Assembly: GCA_031177555.1 (NCBI GenBank)
Contig: JAPSGM010000097.1
Coordinates: 1-7,189, forward strand
Source: Chloroflexota bacterium
GTDB taxonomy: Bacteria > Chloroflexota > Limnocylindria > QHBO01
Length of the DNA stretch: 7,189 nucleotides
Direction of reading: 5' to 3'
Shown here: one piece after another, positions 6,235-7,189 of the stretch
Numbering within the stretch: position 1 is the stretch's first letter
Layout: each line of letters opens with the position of its first letter
Program-made: the position numbers and the translations under genes
Notes under the pieces: generated by a model
Database searches by the model: none
The model's input: only the letters and a program-made list of their open reading frames with translations
What the model was told of the DNA's origin: nothing

Positions 6235-6240
6235 ACCGAG

Positions 6241-6714
6241 ATGCAGTCGGATCAGTCCACGATCAACCTCCACGCGATCGGGCTCACGAGCGGCATCGTC
6301 GCCTTATCCCTGGCCACCGCGTTCGTCCACTTCACGCTCGGCGGGCTGCTGTTCCTCTTGAACGCGGCTGGCTACGTTGGCCTGGCCGGCCTGATCGTGG
6401 TTGGCGCATCCGTGCGACGGCCGATCGTTCGCCGCTTCAGCTGGTTTCCGCGCCTGGCGCTGGCCGGCTTCACGGCGACCACGATCGTCGGCTACCTGGT
6501 CATCGGTCCGTACATCACGCTCGGATGGATCACGAAGGGGGTAGAGGTCGCCCTGCTGACGCTCCTCGCGCTCGACGTGCGGCGCGTGTACGGAGCGCCA
6601 CGGGTCGTGCTTCGGCAGGCCGTGGAGTCGCTCGTCTGGCTGGCCACGATTCTTCGGAGCGCAGAGGACCGCCGCTGGGCTCGACAGGGATCGGAGCGCC
6701 GGGCAGGATCATGA
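6241..6714 (+). CDS. Integral membrane protein of unknown function (157 aa)
   Basis: Hydrophobic segments lie at about 13-40, 42-58, 71-92 and 94-112. A basic, soluble C-terminal tail from about 114 to 157 (DVRRVYG...RSAEDRRWARQGSERR) is probably cytoplasmic. The start at 6241 is set by a perfect AAGGAGG site. I do not recognise a named family and see no catalytic motif. His11 and His30 sit at or near the first helix. The stop TGA overlaps the ATG of the cupredoxin lipoprotein gene as ATGA, so the two are likely translated together. That pairing suggests the membrane protein may work with the copper protein at the membrane, for example in electron transfer or metal handling. This is inference from context only. 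It is transcribed away from the kinase operon. Confidence 0.8.
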   Translation: MQSDQSTINLHAIGLTSGIVALSLATAFVHFTLGGLLFLLNAAGYVGLAGLIVVGASVRRPIVRRFSWFPRLALAGFTATTIVGYLVIGPYITLGWITKGVEVALLTLLALDVRRVYGAPRVVLRQAVESLVWLATILRSAEDRRWARQGSERRAGS

Positions 6715-7076
6715 GCCGGGTATCGCTTGCCGCCGCTGGCGTCCTCGCTGTCGTCGCCGGGTGCGCCAACGTCGGTGGCGCGGAGGCGCCAGCGCCGTAG
6801 TCGGCGGATGTCGTCGTCACCGCGGCGCAGATGGCGTTCGATCCTGACGAGTTCCGTGTGCCCGCCGGTCGGCCGCTTGCGGTCCTGCTCCGCCACCGCG
6901 ACGCGGCGATCCATAACGTGGCGATCTCCCGGGAGGGCGGTGGCGACGTCGTCTTCGTCGGGGAGTTCATCGGGACCGGGGAGGTCCTCTACTCCGTTCC
7001 GCCACTAGAGCCAGGCCGCTACCTCCTTCGCTGTGATCTGCACCCGTCGATGACCGGGGCCGTCGTGGCCTCCTGA
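6711..7076 (+). CDS. Cupredoxin-domain lipoprotein interrupted by an in-frame TAG (pseudogene or recoded)
   Basis: From the ATG at 6711, 29 codons encode a lipoprotein signal with lipobox VAGC (C18) and a short Ala/Pro linker, and then TAG occurs at 6798-6800. The same frame stays open beyond it to a TGA at 7074-7076 and encodes a complete small cupredoxin domain. Likely copper ligands are H68 in DAAIHNVAI plus C108, H111 and M114 in CDLHPSMTG, the usual His...Cys-x2-His-x2-Met arrangement (numbering counts the TAG as residue 30). Such proteins are membrane-anchored electron carriers or copper binders outside the cell. Restarting at the in-frame ATG at 6831 would give 81 aa without signal peptide or first strand. 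CAG to TAG would be a one-base change, so a recent nonsense mutation, sequencing error or readthrough are all possible. The start overlaps the upstream stop as ATGA. Confidence 0.8.
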
Positions 7077-7130
7077 CTGCAGTTCCGGCCGCCCGACGCG
7101 GTTTCCCTGGTCACCCGGGACAGCAAGCCC

Positions 7131-7189
7131 GTGACGACAGGACGCGCAGCCGGCCACGCTCATCCCGAACCGAAGCCGACCGCCTTGAC
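7131..7189 (+). CDS. Possible start of another gene, cut by the window edge
   Basis: A GTG at 7131 opens a frame (VTTGRAAGHAHPEPKPTAL) that reaches the end of the window. The ribosome binding site is poor, and only 19 codons are visible, so this may be chance. The stretch 7077-7130 between the cupredoxin stop and this point shows no clear terminator. Confidence 0.2.
   Translation, partial: MTTGRAAGHAHPEPKPTAL

Larger units (their letters stand above)
5974..6240. promoter_or_regulatory. Divergent intergenic region between the kinase and the plus-strand genes
   Basis: This 267-nt stretch separates divergently transcribed genes and must hold promoters for both sides. I see ribosome binding sites at each end (AGGAG for the kinase, AAGGAGG for the plus-strand gene) but no convincing paired -35/-10 boxes and no clear operator palindrome. 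Long open frames run through it on both strands, but they look like GC-rich shadow frames. Confidence 0.4.

Noticed and set aside
5974..6240. A -35-like TTGACC near 6013-6008 on the minus strand and CTGACA near 6147 on the plus strand as promoters
   Set aside because: Neither has a plausible -10 box at 16-18 nt spacing.
5974..6273. 100-residue N-terminal extension of the histidine kinase
   Set aside because: It is Arg-rich, has no ribosome binding site, overlaps the start region of the divergent gene at 6241, and would put the first membrane helix far from the N terminus.
7109..7135. Imperfect hairpin after the cupredoxin gene as a terminator
   Set aside because: Pairing needs bulges and no T-run follows on the plus strand.

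Overview
The window is GC-rich, roughly two-thirds GC by eye, and looks like a chromosomal segment from a high-GC bacterium. The sensor kinase architecture, the small DUF6220-like membrane proteins and the cupredoxin lipoprotein would fit Chloroflexota or deep-branching Actinomycetota such as Thermoleophilia. I cannot fix the phylum from the sequence alone. No intact rRNA, tRNA, CRISPR array or complete insertion sequence is visible.

Left end (1-705): there is no intact gene. The minus strand is open from 462 to the window edge and encodes a recognisable tyrosine-recombinase (phage integrase) remnant. It keeps part of the N-terminal core-binding side and a repeat-rich C-terminal tail, but the catalytic domain between them appears to be missing. 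The same stretch holds a 17-bp inverted repeat with tandem 9-mers, a perfect 26-bp palindrome, and short repeats that encode (D/N)KGS. Just outside it lie a 5' tRNA-Gln-like half and a 9-bp-stem hairpin. This looks like the scar of a decayed integrated element.

Middle (706-5973): all genes are on the minus strand. In transcription order they are a 754-aa membrane sensor histidine kinase and a NarL/LuxR response regulator (stop and start overlap as TGATG), then two tandem DUF6220-like four-helix membrane proteins 3 nt apart. A 457-nt stretch with a possible degraded small exported protein follows. Last come a four-helix membrane protein and a secreted protein of unknown function. The kinase, regulator and DUF6220 pair plausibly form one transcription unit.

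Right end (6241-7189): divergent plus-strand genes encode a 157-aa membrane protein and, overlapping it by ATGA, a cupredoxin lipoprotein. The lipoprotein frame is interrupted by one in-frame TAG between the lipobox and the copper domain. A possible gene start runs off the right edge. The best-supported oddities are the amber-split cupredoxin and the catalytic-domain-less integrase remnant. I see no convincing new defence or mobile system.
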